A stretch of 64,000 nucleotides of DNA from Bacillus spizizenii TU-B-10 (GTDB taxonomy: Bacteria > Bacillota > Bacilli > Bacillales > Bacillaceae). The stretch spans positions 1,627,001 to 1,691,000 of the forward strand of contig NC_016047.1 in NCBI RefSeq assembly GCF_000227465.1. The letters run 5' to 3'. Positions within the stretch are counted from its first letter, which is position 1. Each line of letters starts with the position of its first letter. Below the pieces are notes generated by a model. That model did not search any database. It saw only the letters and a list, made by a program, of their open reading frames with translations, and had not been told where the DNA came from. Shown here piece after piece: positions 47,151-57,184 of the stretch. The translations under genes were made by a program, and so were the position numbers.

Positions 47151-48363
47151 TTCCGTTTGTCAGTCTGTAAGAAAAAATGATAATGTACGTAAACAGCGCG
47201 CATAATGTGACAGCAGGTCCAATCTGCACAAGCAGATTCCAGCCGTTTATAAATGCAATTGGCATCTCGCTGCTATTAAGAGATTTAAATACATACTGAT
47301 ACGGATTATGCCATGCCGTGTAAAGCGGTTTCCATAAAAGCATGACGAAGACGGCGGCATAAACGCCCTGCAGCAAACGTGCGATAAAGAATGGTTTAAA
47401 TCTGATATCGGTTTCCGATAAAATACCTGCCACCTGAGCTTGAACGGAAAAGCCGCTAAACCCGAGAATAAAACTGACCACAATGGCTTTTTGAAGAAGA
47501 GAGACATCTGCCTCGCTGACAAGCTTGCTACCTAACGTGATTTCAAACATCCCTGATAAAAGGGGAATGTCCAATTGAGCCGGAAGCTGAAACAAAGTCA
47601 GCACGCCTTTTGTGAAAACAGACAGAATATCAGTCAGCTGCACCACGGACAACAGCCGGTTAAAGACAGAAAATAAAATAATAAAGCCGCCAACCATAAG
47701 AAGGGTTTGAACAGAAGAGGTCACGGCGTCGCCTAAAATTTTGCCCAGAGGCCGTTTTTCCGCAAGTCTGGCGGTATGCAGAGCGTGTAAAGCATCTTTG
47801 ATCGAAGGAAAAGGTATTGTTTTCTTCCCCCTGAGATGTTGCTCTTCCTTGCGGCCATAGGAACGCATCGTTAAACCGACAGCCAGATTCCCCAAATAGT
47901 GTGCAGAAGCCAATAAAATGCCCAATGACGCGTTTTGAAAGAAACCGACGGCAACAGCGCCGAAAATAAAGAGCGGGTTTGAAGAATTGGTAAACGACGC
48001 AAGCCGTTCTGCTTCTACTCTTGAAATCTGTTTTTCCTGCCGCAGACGGGCAGTGAGTTTTGCTCCCGCTGGGTTTCCGGATGCCATTCCCATAGCAAGA
48101 ACAAAGCCGCCAACACCGGGCACGCGAAAGATCGGACGCATAAAAGGTTCAAGCAAAACACCGACAAACCGCACAATGCCAAAACCAATTAAGAGTTCAG
48201 ACAGAATAAAAAATGGTAGCAATGACGGAAATACAACCTCCCACCACATAGAAAGCCCGGTTTTAGAGGCTTCGAATGAGGCCTGCGGATGTGAGATGAC
48301 AGTCGCTGTTAAAAAAAGAAAAAACGAAGCAATCAAAAGTGTATTAATCTTCGACAAGTTCAT
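47137..48363 (-). CDS. ylbJ: Sporulation integral membrane protein YlbJ
   Basis: A 408-residue polytopic protein of the YlbJ family with nucleoside-recognition (gate) domains; segments such as PGVGGFVLAMGMASGNPAGAKLTARL and GFSGFSVQAQVAGIL are typical. About nine helices. Needed for efficient sporulation in B. subtilis; transport of a small solute is inferred. ATG 48363 follows GGGGAGGTAAG. An in-frame ATG 25 codons upstream has no SD. CATACATT on the minus strand at 48416-48423 is a possible sigma-E -10 box. Confidence 0.92.
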
Positions 48364-48542
48364 TCTTACCTCCCCGATGCTAAAAATGCCCAATGACATG
48401 TATTCATGATAAAATAATGTATGACACGAAACGGCCAAGCAGTACCTGTCCTCTTGATTCTTTGTACTAATATACGAGCATAGGGGTGCAGTTTAGACCA
48501 TAGAATTCGGTATACAGGGAATTCAGGCAGGAGGTTAACGCG

Positions 48543-49325
48543 TTGGCCAAACCTAAAATCGGGTTAGCGTTAGGATCGGGAGGGGCCAGAGGGCTCGCTC
48601 ATCTCGGTGTGCTTTCCAGTTTACATAAGCACCAAATTGAAGTAGATATGATTGCGGGGAGCAGCATGGGCGCTTTGGTGGGCAGTTTCTATGCCGCCGG
48701 CCATGATGTGGCAACGATGAGAAAAGTCGCCAAAGCCTTTAAACGGCGGCTTTATGCTGATTATACGATGCCCAGACTCGGTTTTCTAAAAGGTGACCGC
48801 GTCAGGCAGCTTGTACATGCTTATACATTCGGAAAACCGATCGAAGAGCTCCAAATCCCGCTGGGTATTGTTGCGTGTGATTTACAGACAGGAGAAAAGA
48901 TTGTGTTCCGTAAAGGGTCAGTATCAGATGCGGTGCGGGCCAGCATCAGCATACCGGGTATTTTTATTCCGCAGAGGCTGGACGGACGCCTTCTTGTAGA
49001 CGGCGCGGTCGTCGACCGAATTCCGGTTTCTGTTGTAAAAGACATGGGGGCTGACATCATCATCGCCTCGGATGTCTCCAGGGTTCGAAAAACCGAAACG
49101 GCGGCGCATATTTTTGATGTGATTATGCAAAGTATGGATATACTGCAAAATGAATTGGTGCGACATCAAACAATCGCCGCAGATATCATGATTCGCCCTT
49201 CTCTTGAAACATACAGCTCAAGCTCGTTTGCCAATATTGAAGCAATGATATCGGCAGGCGAGGAGGCGACAAACCGAATGATCAGCAAGATAAGACAAGA
49301 AATAGAGAATTGGGAGGGCTCATAA
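48543..49325 (+). CDS. ylbK: Patatin-like phospholipase family protein YlbK
   Basis: A 260-residue patatin-like serine hydrolase (RssA-type). The oxyanion loop is [15 protein letters not shown], the nucleophile GSSMG (~40-44), and the catalytic Asp is in [10 protein letters not shown] (~158). TTG start after CAGGAGGTTAACG. Substrate unknown; relatives are lipid hydrolases. It is one base from ylbL, so co-transcribed with the checkpoint protease gene. Confidence 0.92.
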   Translation: MAKPKIGLALGSGGARGLAHLGVLSSLHKHQIEVDMIAGSSMGALVGSFYAAGHDVATMRKVAKAFKRRLYADYTMPRLGFLKGDRVRQLVHAYTFGKPIEELQIPLGIVACDLQTGEKIVFRKGSVSDAVRASISIPGIFIPQRLDGRLLVDGAVVDRIPVSVVKDMGADIIIASDVSRVRKTETAAHIFDVIMQSMDILQNELVRHQTIAADIMIRPSLETYSSSSFANIEAMISAGEEATNRMISKIRQEIENWEGS

Positions 49326-49326
49326 C

Positions 49327-50352
49327 TTGCTACGTAAAAAACATTTTAGTTGGATGCTTGTCATCCTCATTCTGATTGCCGTTTTATCATTTATAAAACT
49401 TCCATACTATATTACAAAACCGGGAGAAGCGACAGAACTTGCTTCACTGATAAAAGTGGAGGGAGGCTACCCGGAAACAGGGAGTCTGTCCTTAATGACT
49501 GTCAAAGTGGGGCCGGCTAATCCGTTTACATATGTGTGGGCAAAGATGCACCCTTATTATGAAATTGTTCCTGATGAGAGCATCAAGGAAGAAGGTGAAT
49601 CAGATAAGGAGTATATGAAAAGGCAGCTCCAAATGATGCAAAGCTCGCAAGAAAACGCGGTTATAGCCGCCTATCAACAGGCAGGAAAAAAAGTCAGCTA
49701 TTCTTTTAACGGCATATACGCAAGCTCGGTTGTAGAAAACATGCCTGCAAAAGGGAAAATAGAAGTCGGTGATAAAATCATCAGTGCAGACGGCAAAAAC
49801 TATCAGTCTGCTGAAAAGCTGATTGATTATATCAGCAGCAAAAAAGCTGGAGATAAAGTCACGTTAAAAATCGAAAGAGAAGAAAAAGTAAAGCGTGTCG
49901 CCCTTACGTTAAAACAATTTCCTGATGAGCCAGATCGGGCAGGAATCGGAGTTTCGCTCTATACGGACAGAAACGTCAAAGTGGAACCTGATATTGATTT
50001 TGAAATCGAAAATATCGGCGGTCCGTCAGCAGGTTTAATGATGTCACTTGAAATCTATAATCAGCTGACAAAAACAGATGAAACAAAAGGCTACGATATT
50101 GCGGGAACAGGTACGATTGATGTTGATGGAAAAGTAGGCCCGATCGGCGGCATTGATCAAAAAGTCGTCGCCGCAGATAAAGCTGGAAAAGACATTTTCT
50201 TCGCGCCAAATCAAAATGGCGCCAGCAATTCCGATTATAAAAACGCAGTAAAAACAGCAAAAGATATTGACTCAAATATGAAGATTGTGCCTGTTGATAT
50301 GATGCAGGATGCGATTGATTATTTGAATAAGCTGAAAGCGAAAAGCACCTGA
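49327..50352 (+). CDS. ddcP: DNA-damage checkpoint recovery protease DdcP (YlbL)
   Basis: A 341-residue membrane-anchored PDZ-Lon-type protease. One N-terminal transmembrane helix (~9-25), a PDZ domain around residues 125-195 ([18 protein letters not shown]), and a Lon-like catalytic domain with Ser234 in [12 protein letters not shown] and Lys279 in [15 protein letters not shown]. In B. subtilis it degrades the division inhibitor YneA together with CtpA, ending the SOS checkpoint. TTG start after GGGAGGG. Confidence 0.94.
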   Translation: MLRKKHFSWMLVILILIAVLSFIKLPYYITKPGEATELASLIKVEGGYPETGSLSLMTVKVGPANPFTYVWAKMHPYYEIVPDESIKEEGESDKEYMKRQLQMMQSSQENAVIAAYQQAGKKVSYSFNGIYASSVVENMPAKGKIEVGDKIISADGKNYQSAEKLIDYISSKKAGDKVTLKIEREEKVKRVALTLKQFPDEPDRAGIGVSLYTDRNVKVEPDIDFEIENIGGPSAGLMMSLEIYNQLTKTDETKGYDIAGTGTIDVDGKVGPIGGIDQKVVAADKAGKDIFFAPNQNGASNSDYKNAVKTAKDIDSNMKIVPVDMMQDAIDYLNKLKAKST

Positions 50353-50370
50353 TCCTCAGGTGCTTTTTCT
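50341..50370. terminator. Bidirectional terminator ylbL/tmcAL
   Basis: Stem AAAAGCACCTGA / TCAGGTGCTTTT with T-rich tail, over the ylbL stop. Confidence 0.88.
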
Positions 50371-51616
50371 ATATATTTAAAAAACGTTGTTCATCCTCGT
50401 CATATCGAATCGGTGCATGTCCGTATTCTTGCAGGTCAAACTCAGTTCTTAGCGGCTCTTCTATCGGCATGCTGTAGATTCTGCTTGCTTTTATGTCCAG
50501 ATCGAGAGCTGGATGGGAGAAAGAGGACAGTTTGCTGACAAGCGGAACAGACAGCGCTTTTTTCTTTTCCGATAAATAAGCCTGTCCTTTTTTCGTCATG
50601 CCGAGCAGCCTGATATAAGGCACCTCTTCGTCTTTAAGCAGCTTGTGCATATCCTGTTTTTTCGTTCTGGTTAAAATGTGAGTGTTCATCCGCTGGAGTC
50701 TTGTCCACGTATAACGTTTTGTTTTCAGCAGCTCCATAAATTCCTGATAGGAGCTGGCTTTTCTGATCGAACGTAGAATTCTGTGCTCTAAGCCTTCCTC
50801 CACCTCGTATACTTGCTGTAATTCCTGTGATGTTACAGTTGAAAGGCTGTATTTTAAGTAAGAAAAATAGCTTTCAGGTGTATGCCACAGTCCGAAAGAT
50901 TTGCGGTAATGTGCTAATTCACGTGCAGATGCAGCAGGAAGAAAACGAAGGCAGGCATCAAGACTCTGTTCAATCATCGCTTTTCTGATGCTTGTGGCAC
51001 TTGCGATATAGTTTTCGCCTTCAGGAAGGTCGGCATCATGATAGTCCGAGGAGATGCGTGCTGTAGTACTAGGTTTCATCGAATATCCCCCGGAAAGAAT
51101 AGAAGTTACATAATGATATCCCAGAATGTTATTTGGTTTTGACAAATCAAGTGCACTTTCGGTATGTAAAATGGAGCTGAATGCGATAGCTGCCGCGGCT
51201 GGATAACTGGCACCCTTTTTAAGTTCTTCTTTAATACGCTGATCAAATGTATGTTTATGTTCATCAATAAGCCTTGCTGTTTCTAAAAACGGCTCAATAT
51301 CACCATTTTCACTCCCGAAAAACAGCGCCTCGCATCCAAGTTTGTTCAGGATGGAAACACTGCCGCGTGCAAAAATGTCCGCTTTTTGCACCGCATAAAG
51401 ATATGGCAGCTCAATGACAACATCGACTCCGTTTTGCAGCGCCATTTTTGTTCGGGCCCATTTTGATACTACAGCCGGTTCTCCGCGCTGTAAAAAATGT
51501 CCGCTCATTACCGCAACAGCCGTGTCGCATCCGGTTTGCCGCTTTGCTGTTTGGGCATGATAAAGGTGACCGTTATGAAAGGGATTATATTCAACCACCA
51601 ATCCGACAGCTTTCAT
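50369..51616 (-). CDS. tmcAL: tRNA(Met) cytidine acetate ligase TmcAL (YlbM)
   Basis: A 415-residue enzyme that uses acetate and ATP to make N4-acetylcytidine at the wobble position of elongator tRNA-Met. The nucleotidyltransferase-like motif VEYNPFHNGHLYH is at residues 8-20 (HxGH), followed by MSGHFLQRGEPAVV and the conserved SASATSIRKAMIE (ISSTxIR-like) near 208. Monocistronic, convergent with ylbL and divergent from ylbN. Confidence 0.95.
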   Translation of the reverse strand: MKAVGLVVEYNPFHNGHLYHAQTAKRQTGCDTAVAVMSGHFLQRGEPAVVSKWARTKMALQNGVDVVIELPYLYAVQKADIFARGSVSILNKLGCEALFFGSENGDIEPFLETARLIDEHKHTFDQRIKEELKKGASYPAAAAIAFSSILHTESALDLSKPNNILGYHYVTSILSGGYSMKPSTTARISSDYHDADLPEGENYIASATSIRKAMIEQSLDACLRFLPAASARELAHYRKSFGLWHTPESYFSYLKYSLSTVTSQELQQVYEVEEGLEHRILRSIRKASSYQEFMELLKTKRYTWTRLQRMNTHILTRTKKQDMHKLLKDEEVPYIRLLGMTKKGQAYLSEKKKALSVPLVSKLSSFSHPALDLDIKASRIYSMPIEEPLRTEFDLQEYGHAPIRYDEDEQRFLNI

Positions 51617-51825
51617 ATTTTTTCCGCCTTTCTTGCTATGTTTAAAAACGTATGGTACATTTGCAAATGAAAACTCTTACGTCTTATTTTTATTTTAAGT
51701 GTATGCATCGTATATTCCGCTGTCAACGATACTTCAATGGCAGCATTATGCTGTAAAGAAAAAATATTGACAAAAACAATCTTAAAAGCTATAATCATGT
51801 TTGTTGCTTTCATGAGGTGATACAA

Positions 51826-52344
51826 ATGAAATGGACGATTTATCAGCTGCATCAAATGCCGAAACAAAGTTTTGAGTTTGATGAAACAGTTGAGTTAAAT
51901 GAGCTGACAAAGGTGAATTCTGACATTCGCCGCATTTCTCCCGTTCGGGTGAAGGGCAGAGCGGATATCAAATCCAAACAGGTTTCGTTTGATTTTACAA
52001 TTTCAGGCGAAATGATTTTGCCATGCTCAAGAACACTCGTTGATGTTCCGTATCCATTTGAAATTTCAACAAAAGAACTGTTTATATTTCATCAGACGGA
52101 TGATATAGAAGATGATGACGTTCACATTGTTGAGGACGATACTATCGACTTAACTCCGATCGTGAAAGAAGAAATTCTTTTAGAAATCCCTATGCAAATC
52201 TTTTGTGAATCTGAACAAGAAAAAGGAGCTGCTCCTCAAGAAGGAAAGGACTGGCAAGTCATTTCGGAGGAAGACAAGAAGAATCAAGTTGATCCGAGAC
52301 TTGCAGCCCTAGAAAAGCTCTTAAAACAAGATGATGAATCTTAA
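51826..52344 (+). CDS. ylbN: YceD/DUF177 family protein YlbN
   Basis: A 172-residue DUF177 protein, almost always encoded beside rpmF and thought to help 23S rRNA or ribosome assembly (plant relatives process 23S rRNA). It has the family CSRTL segment in MILPCSRTLVDVPYPFEIS and an acidic middle (DDIEDDDVHIVEDD). ATG 51826 follows GAGGTGATACA. rpmF starts 21 bases after the stop. Confidence 0.92.
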   Translation: MKWTIYQLHQMPKQSFEFDETVELNELTKVNSDIRRISPVRVKGRADIKSKQVSFDFTISGEMILPCSRTLVDVPYPFEISTKELFIFHQTDDIEDDDVHIVEDDTIDLTPIVKEEILLEIPMQIFCESEQEKGAAPQEGKDWQVISEEDKKNQVDPRLAALEKLLKQDDES

Positions 52345-52545
<201 letters not shown>

Positions 52546-52549
52546 TAAG

Positions 52550-52583
52550 AAAAGCGCAGGGTGAAAGCCCTGCGCTTTTTCTT
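52550..52583 (+). terminator. Terminator of ylbN-rpmF
   Basis: Stem AAAAGCGCAGGG / CCCTGCGCTTTT with a 6-base loop and T run. Confidence 0.92.
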
Positions 52584-52626
52584 TTTCTCTCCCTGCCAGC
52601 TTGCGGAAAATTTGTGAGTGCAAATA

Positions 52627-52655
52627 GTCTATCTAATCTATTACCGGCATATGTA
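52627..52655 (+). promoter_or_regulatory. Possible sigma-E promoter of gerR
   Basis: GTCTATC, 14 bases, CATATGTA approximates the sigma-E consensus (KMATATT, CATACANT). gerR is a known sigma-E regulon member. Consensus fit is moderate. Confidence 0.4.
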
Positions 52656-52690
52656 TGAGATAAATAAGCTGACATGGAGGGAGATTGAAT

Positions 52691-53272
52691 TTGACCATTA
52701 CAAGACAAGATGCTTGGACTCAGGATGAGGATTTGCTGCTGGCAGAAGTGGTGCTTCGTCATATTCGAGAGGGAGGAACACAGCTTTCCGCCTTTGAGGA
52801 GGTTGGAAGGGCGCTGACCAGAACCGCGGCAGCCTGTGGTTTCAGGTGGAACTCGTATGTGAGAAAACAATACCAGTCAGGCATAGAGCTTGCGAAAAAG
52901 CAGAGGAAAGAACTGAGAAAGCAAATCGGCGTTCATTCGGTCAATATGCCGAATTCCGTCAAGCAGACTGCTGCGGCAGCGTCAGAAGGAAAACGAGATT
53001 TGTCCATTCAGGATGTGATTCAATTTCTCGAACAATTCAAAGAAGCGCCGTCTGCACAAGAATTTCAGCTCGAAAGGGAAAAATTGAAGGAGCAAATCCA
53101 AACGCTGCAAAACGAGCTTGAGGATTTACGGAGTGAAAATCAAACATTGAGGAACCAGCTAGAGATGACAGAAGAGGATTACAAGGCACTGATCGATATC
53201 ATGGATCGGGCGAGAAAAATGGTTGTTTCAAAAGAAGACGGAAGAATGAAAAAAGCGGCTCAAGAAACGTAA
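52691..53272 (+). CDS. gerR: Mother-cell transcription regulator GerR (YlbO)
   Basis: A 193-residue RsfA/GerR family regulator. An N-terminal Myb/SANT-like DNA-binding domain ([20 protein letters not shown]... [15 protein letters not shown], about 1-65) is followed by a linker and a C-terminal coiled coil (about 115-170, [19 protein letters not shown]). GerR represses and activates sets of sigma-E genes during spore formation. TTG 52691 is nine bases after GGAGGG; a TTG two codons earlier is too close. Confidence 0.93.
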   Translation: MTITRQDAWTQDEDLLLAEVVLRHIREGGTQLSAFEEVGRALTRTAAACGFRWNSYVRKQYQSGIELAKKQRKELRKQIGVHSVNMPNSVKQTAAAASEGKRDLSIQDVIQFLEQFKEAPSAQEFQLEREKLKEQIQTLQNELEDLRSENQTLRNQLEMTEEDYKALIDIMDRARKMVVSKEDGRMKKAAQET

Positions 53273-53289
53273 TGAAACGGCTTGAAATG

Positions 53290-53330
53290 AACCGGCCCTA
53301 GAGTAAGAATAGGCCGGTTGTTTTTATTTC
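53290..53330. terminator. Terminator gerR/ylbP
   Basis: Stem AACCGGCC / GGCCGGTT with a 14-base loop, followed by GTTTTTATTT. Confidence 0.8.
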
Positions 53331-53812
53331 TATGCAGATTCTCCGGGTGTCATTTCATGATCCATATCAGGATGCCAGATGAGCGGGTTTTCCCCTTTGT
53401 CCCGCGCCATATCATATTTAACAGTTTCAAAGTTCATTTTATTCCAAAATTCCGCTGATTTCATTCGCGGATTTGTCCGAATCGGCATTTTGAATGATTT
53501 AGCGAATTCAACCAGCGCTGTCCCGTATCCTCTGTTCTGGTAGCCCGGAAGAACCTCAAGCTTCCACAGTTCCAAGTAATCCTGGCGGTTGTCGAAATAA
53601 GGATTCGATTTGCCGTTAACTTGATATAGACTCATTCGCGCTACAAGTTTATCCCCGAAATAAATCCCGTAAAAAGGCGAGGTGCTGTCATTTTCAATAA
53701 TATTATCCTGAAGATCTTCAAGCATTGAAAGCTCCTGAATGCCGTATTCTTTGAATTTCTTGAATTCTTCAAGTGTTTTATAGTTGATGAGCAGACGTTC
53801 TACCTTTACCAA
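53330..53812 (-). CDS. ylbP: GNAT N-acetyltransferase YlbP
   Basis: A 160-residue GNAT. The acetyl-CoA-binding segment is KLEVLPGYQNRGYGTALVEFAK (R/QxxGxG/A in QNRGYG), with a preceding substrate strand YGIYFGDKLVARMSLY and a C-terminal SAEFWNKMNFETVK. Substrate unknown. TTG 53812 (residues VKVERLL) follows AAAGGGGGAG; upstream in-frame ATG at 53899 has no SD. Divergent from panE. Confidence 0.88.
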   Translation of the reverse strand: MVKVERLLINYKTLEEFKKFKEYGIQELSMLEDLQDNIIENDSTSPFYGIYFGDKLVARMSLYQVNGKSNPYFDNRQDYLELWKLEVLPGYQNRGYGTALVEFAKSFKMPIRTNPRMKSAEFWNKMNFETVKYDMARDKGENPLIWHPDMDHEMTPGESA

Positions 53813-53971
53813 ACCAATCTCCCCCTTTGTTGTTTCTACATATATTGTAAACGCTTTATTTAAAAAATCCAAATATTTAAACTTTAATTTTAAGCACACG
53901 ATATCTTTGAGCGGTAATTTCTTCGTACTTCTGCTATGATAATACGTAAATGCTAAATTGGGTGTGACATC

Positions 53972-54868
53972 ATGAAAATTGGAATTATCGGCGGAGGTTC
54001 CGTCGGTCTTTTATGCGCCTATTATTTGTCACTTCATCACGAGGTGACTGTTGTGACAAGGCGGAAAGAACAGGCTGCGGCCATTCAGTCTGAAGGGATA
54101 CGGCTTTATAAAGGCGGAGAAGAATTCAGCGCTGATTGCAGTGCGGACACGAATATCAATTCGGATTTTGATCTTCTTGTCGTGACAGTGAAGCAGCATC
54201 AGCTTCAGTCTGTTTTTCCGTGGCTTGAACGGATCGGGAAAACGAACATATTATTTTTGCAAAACGGCATGGGACATATCCACGACCTAAAAGACTGGCG
54301 CGTTGGCCATTCCATTTATGTTGGAATCGTTGAGCACGGAGCTGTAAGAAAATCAGATACAGCTGTTGATCATACTGGCTTAGGTGCGATAAAATGGAGC
54401 GCGTTCGACGAAGCTGAACCAGATCGGCTGAACATCTTGCTTCAGCATAACCACTCGGATTTTCCAATTCGTTATGAGACGGATTGGTACCGCCTGCTGA
54501 CGGGCAAGCTGATTGTAAATGCTTGTATCAATCCGTTAACCGCGTTATTGCAGGTGAAAAATGGAGAACTGCTGACAACGCCAGCTTATCTGGCTTTTAT
54601 GAAACTGGTTTTTCAGGAGGCTTGCCTCATTTTAAAGCTTGAAGACGAAGCTGAGGCTTGGGAGCGGGTTCGGGCCGTTTGCGGGCAAACGAAAGAAAAT
54701 CGCTCTTCTATGCTGGTTGACGTCATTGAAGGCCGGCAGACAGAAGCTGACGCTATTATCGGATATTTATTGAAGGAAGCAAGCCTTCACGGCCTTGATG
54801 CCGTCCATCTGGAGTTTTTATACGGCAGCATTAAAGCTTTGGAGCGAAATACAAACAAAGTCTTTTGA
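53972..54868 (+). CDS. panE: 2-dehydropantoate 2-reductase PanE (YlbQ)
   Basis: A 298-residue NADPH-dependent ketopantoate reductase in pantothenate synthesis, upstream of CoA (coaD is nearby). The Rossmann motif is KIGIIGGGSVGLLCAYYL at the N-terminus, with VVTVKQHQL and FLQNGMGH (conserved Asn-Gly) and the catalytic Lys in LLTGKLIVNACINPLTAL. GGGTGTGAC upstream of ATG. Confidence 0.94.
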   Translation: MKIGIIGGGSVGLLCAYYLSLHHEVTVVTRRKEQAAAIQSEGIRLYKGGEEFSADCSADTNINSDFDLLVVTVKQHQLQSVFPWLERIGKTNILFLQNGMGHIHDLKDWRVGHSIYVGIVEHGAVRKSDTAVDHTGLGAIKWSAFDEAEPDRLNILLQHNHSDFPIRYETDWYRLLTGKLIVNACINPLTALLQVKNGELLTTPAYLAFMKLVFQEACLILKLEDEAEAWERVRAVCGQTKENRSSMLVDVIEGRQTEADAIIGYLLKEASLHGLDAVHLEFLYGSIKALERNTNKVF

Positions 54869-54938
54869 GCTTTTTCTGTAACATGCTATACTCATTTCGG
54901 ATAACTAACTATTTATTGGAGAAAGGAAGTTCTAGAAG

Positions 54939-56558
54939 ATGCAGCTAACTGAACTTTCCATCAAAAATCAGAATGTGTTTGTACAGCACTATATAGATGG
55001 CAAAGAAGAAATGTCTTCTTTTTTTGATTACAGCATTCATAATAAGGACATCTGGCGCGAAAGACTGAAAGACTTATCTTCCCGTTTTTTCGCAAGAGAG
55101 GAATTGGCGGCGTACTTAACCTCATACCATAACAAATTCGGTTCAAGTGCCATGCAGTCTGCTATTGAGAAGCTGAAGGACCCGTCAAGTGCCGCTGTTG
55201 TCGGCGGACAGCAGGCCGGACTTTTAACAGGACCGCTTTACACGATACATAAAATCATTTCAATCATTGTGTTAGCAAAGGAACAAGAAAAGCAACTGCA
55301 AGTGCCTGTCATACCGATTTTCTGGGTGGCCGGAGAAGACCACGATTTGGATGAGATTAATTTTGTTCATACATCTGAAGAGAACGGGCCTGTGAAAAAA
55401 AAGCTGCCTCAGTCTTATTGGAAGAAATCTTCGGCAGCGAGCACATCGCTTGATCAGGAAAAATGTGCCGCGTGGATAGATGATGTATTTGCCGCTTTTG
55501 AGGAAACTGACCACACGAATGCACTTCTCGACAATGTAAAACGATGTTTAAGGGAATCCGTTACATTCACTGACTTCTTTGAACTGTTGATCGCGGATCT
55601 GTTCCAAGAGGAGGGTTTAGTTTTATTAAATTCTGGAGATCCAGGGATTAAAAAGCTGGAAACGGCCATGTTCCAAAAGATTCTTCGGGAAAATGATGAA
55701 CTCGCCCGCGCGGTTTCAGATCAGCAGGCCTTCATGCGTGAAGCAGGCTACAAGCCGATTATCGAGTCCGGAAAAGAACAGGCGAATCTGTTTTATGAAT
55801 ATGAAGAAGAGCGTTTTTTAATTGAAAAAGACAACGGCCGTTTTGTCATCAATGAGCTTGATCTCGGATGGACGATGGATGAACTTTATACACATATGGA
55901 AGAGCATCCTGAGCGCTTCAGCAACAATGTTGTGACGAGGCCGTTAATGCAGGAATACCTCATTCCGACTTTAGCATTTATTGCAGGGCCCGGAGAAATC
56001 AACTATTGGGGTGAGCTCAAACAGGCCTTTGCGGTGATGGGCTTTAAAATGCCTCCTGTTATGCCAAGGCTGAACATTACGATACTTGAACGGCATATTG
56101 AGAAAAAACTGCTTGAACGGAATATCCCATTACAAGACGCGATTGAACGCGGAACGGAGAATCAAAGAGAGACATACTTTGAGCATCAGATTCCGGAAGA
56201 GTTTACCGCAGTGATGGATCAGGCGAAAAGCCAAATTGAAGCGATTCACAAAACGGTCCGGCAGGAGGCGTTAAAGGTTGATCAAAGCATGGAACCTTTA
56301 CTCCTGAAAAATGCCGCCTTTATTCAGGATCAGCTTCAGTTCTTAGAGCGTACTGTGACGAAGCGAATTGAAGAAAAAGAAGGCTACGTCTTGAAGGATT
56401 ATGAGAGAATCCAAAATAGTATTAAACCGCTTCTTGCACCGCAAGAACGAATTTGGAATATTATGTATTATTTAAACAGGTACGGTCCAAAATTCTTCAC
56501 ATCATTCAAAAATCTGCCATTTTCTTTTCAAAATCAACATCAAGTTGTCAAACTTTGA
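54939..56558 (+). CDS. bshC: Bacillithiol synthase BshC (YllA)
   Basis: A 539-residue protein that adds cysteine to glucosaminyl-malate in the last step of bacillithiol synthesis. It contains the nucleotide-fold core with VVGGQQAGLLTGPLYTIHK (~88-106), the conserved FWVAGEDHDLDEINF (~128-142) and GPGEINYWGELKQAF (~350), and a C-terminal coiled coil (about 425-490). AAAGGAAG precedes ATG. It lies just before mraZ. Confidence 0.95.
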   Translation: MQLTELSIKNQNVFVQHYIDGKEEMSSFFDYSIHNKDIWRERLKDLSSRFFAREELAAYLTSYHNKFGSSAMQSAIEKLKDPSSAAVVGGQQAGLLTGPLYTIHKIISIIVLAKEQEKQLQVPVIPIFWVAGEDHDLDEINFVHTSEENGPVKKKLPQSYWKKSSAASTSLDQEKCAAWIDDVFAAFEETDHTNALLDNVKRCLRESVTFTDFFELLIADLFQEEGLVLLNSGDPGIKKLETAMFQKILRENDELARAVSDQQAFMREAGYKPIIESGKEQANLFYEYEEERFLIEKDNGRFVINELDLGWTMDELYTHMEEHPERFSNNVVTRPLMQEYLIPTLAFIAGPGEINYWGELKQAFAVMGFKMPPVMPRLNITILERHIEKKLLERNIPLQDAIERGTENQRETYFEHQIPEEFTAVMDQAKSQIEAIHKTVRQEALKVDQSMEPLLLKNAAFIQDQLQFLERTVTKRIEEKEGYVLKDYERIQNSIKPLLAPQERIWNIMYYLNRYGPKFFTSFKNLPFSFQNQHQVVKL

Positions 56559-56570
56559 AATAAAGTTTTA

Positions 56571-56601
56571 AAGAACCCTGACTAGTTCAGGGTTTTTTTT
56601 T
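56571..56601 (+). terminator. Terminator of bshC
   Basis: Stem AACCCTGA / TTCAGGGTT around CTAG with T run, separating bshC from the division cluster. Confidence 0.88.
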
Positions 56602-56627
56602 ATGGGTAAACAGTGTAAAATGAAGTT

Positions 56628-56672
56628 GTGGAGAGAAGTGGTGGATAGTGGTGAGTTAAGGAGAGAAAGTGG
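56628..56672 (+). promoter_or_regulatory. MraZ boxes upstream of mraZ
   Basis: GTGG occurs at 56628, 56638 and 56648, exactly 10 bases apart, and again at 56669, about two turns later. MraZ binds direct repeats with one helical-turn spacing in its own promoter region in other bacteria, so these are a likely autoregulatory operator. A possible -10 TAAAAT is at 56616-56621. Confidence 0.6.
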
Positions 56673-56683
56673 GGCAAGAGATC

Positions 56684-57115
56684 ATGTTTATGGGTGAATA
56701 CCAGCATACCATCGATGCGAAAGGCCGCATGATCGTACCCGCTAAATTCAGAGAAGGCCTGGGTGAGCAATTTGTGCTGACTAGAGGGCTTGACCAATGT
56801 CTCTTCGGCTACCCTATGCACGAATGGAAACAAATTGAAGAGAAACTAAAAGCACTTCCTCTCACTAAAAAAGATGCCCGCGCGTTTACCCGTTTCTTCT
56901 TTTCAGGGGCGACTGAATGCGAACTGGACAAGCAAGGCAGGGTAAATATCGCATCATCTCTATTGAATTACGCCAAACTGGAAAAAGAATGTGTTGTTAT
57001 CGGGGTTTCTAATCGAATTGAATTGTGGAGTAAAGTAATTTGGGAACAATACACAGAAGAGCAAGAAGATTCATTTGCTGAAATTGCTGAAAACATGATT
57101 GGGTTTGATATATAA
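56684..57115 (+). CDS. mraZ: Transcriptional regulator MraZ
   Basis: A 143-residue AbrB-like protein formed of two swapped-hairpin halves, each with a DxxGR motif: [15 protein letters not shown] (about 9-23) and [17 protein letters not shown] (about 83-99). It forms a ring-shaped oligomer and regulates the dcw cluster. ATG 56684 (MFMGEYQHT), GTGGGGCAAGAG upstream. It is the first gene of the cluster, before rsmH. Confidence 0.96.
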   Translation: MFMGEYQHTIDAKGRMIVPAKFREGLGEQFVLTRGLDQCLFGYPMHEWKQIEEKLKALPLTKKDARAFTRFFFSGATECELDKQGRVNIASSLLNYAKLEKECVVIGVSNRIELWSKVIWEQYTEEQEDSFAEIAENMIGFDI

Positions 57116-57184
57116 TGATTCTTCGTGTATAACACTCTAAAAACAATTTCAATTCATCCTGATAAAAGGTGGGACCAACACATT

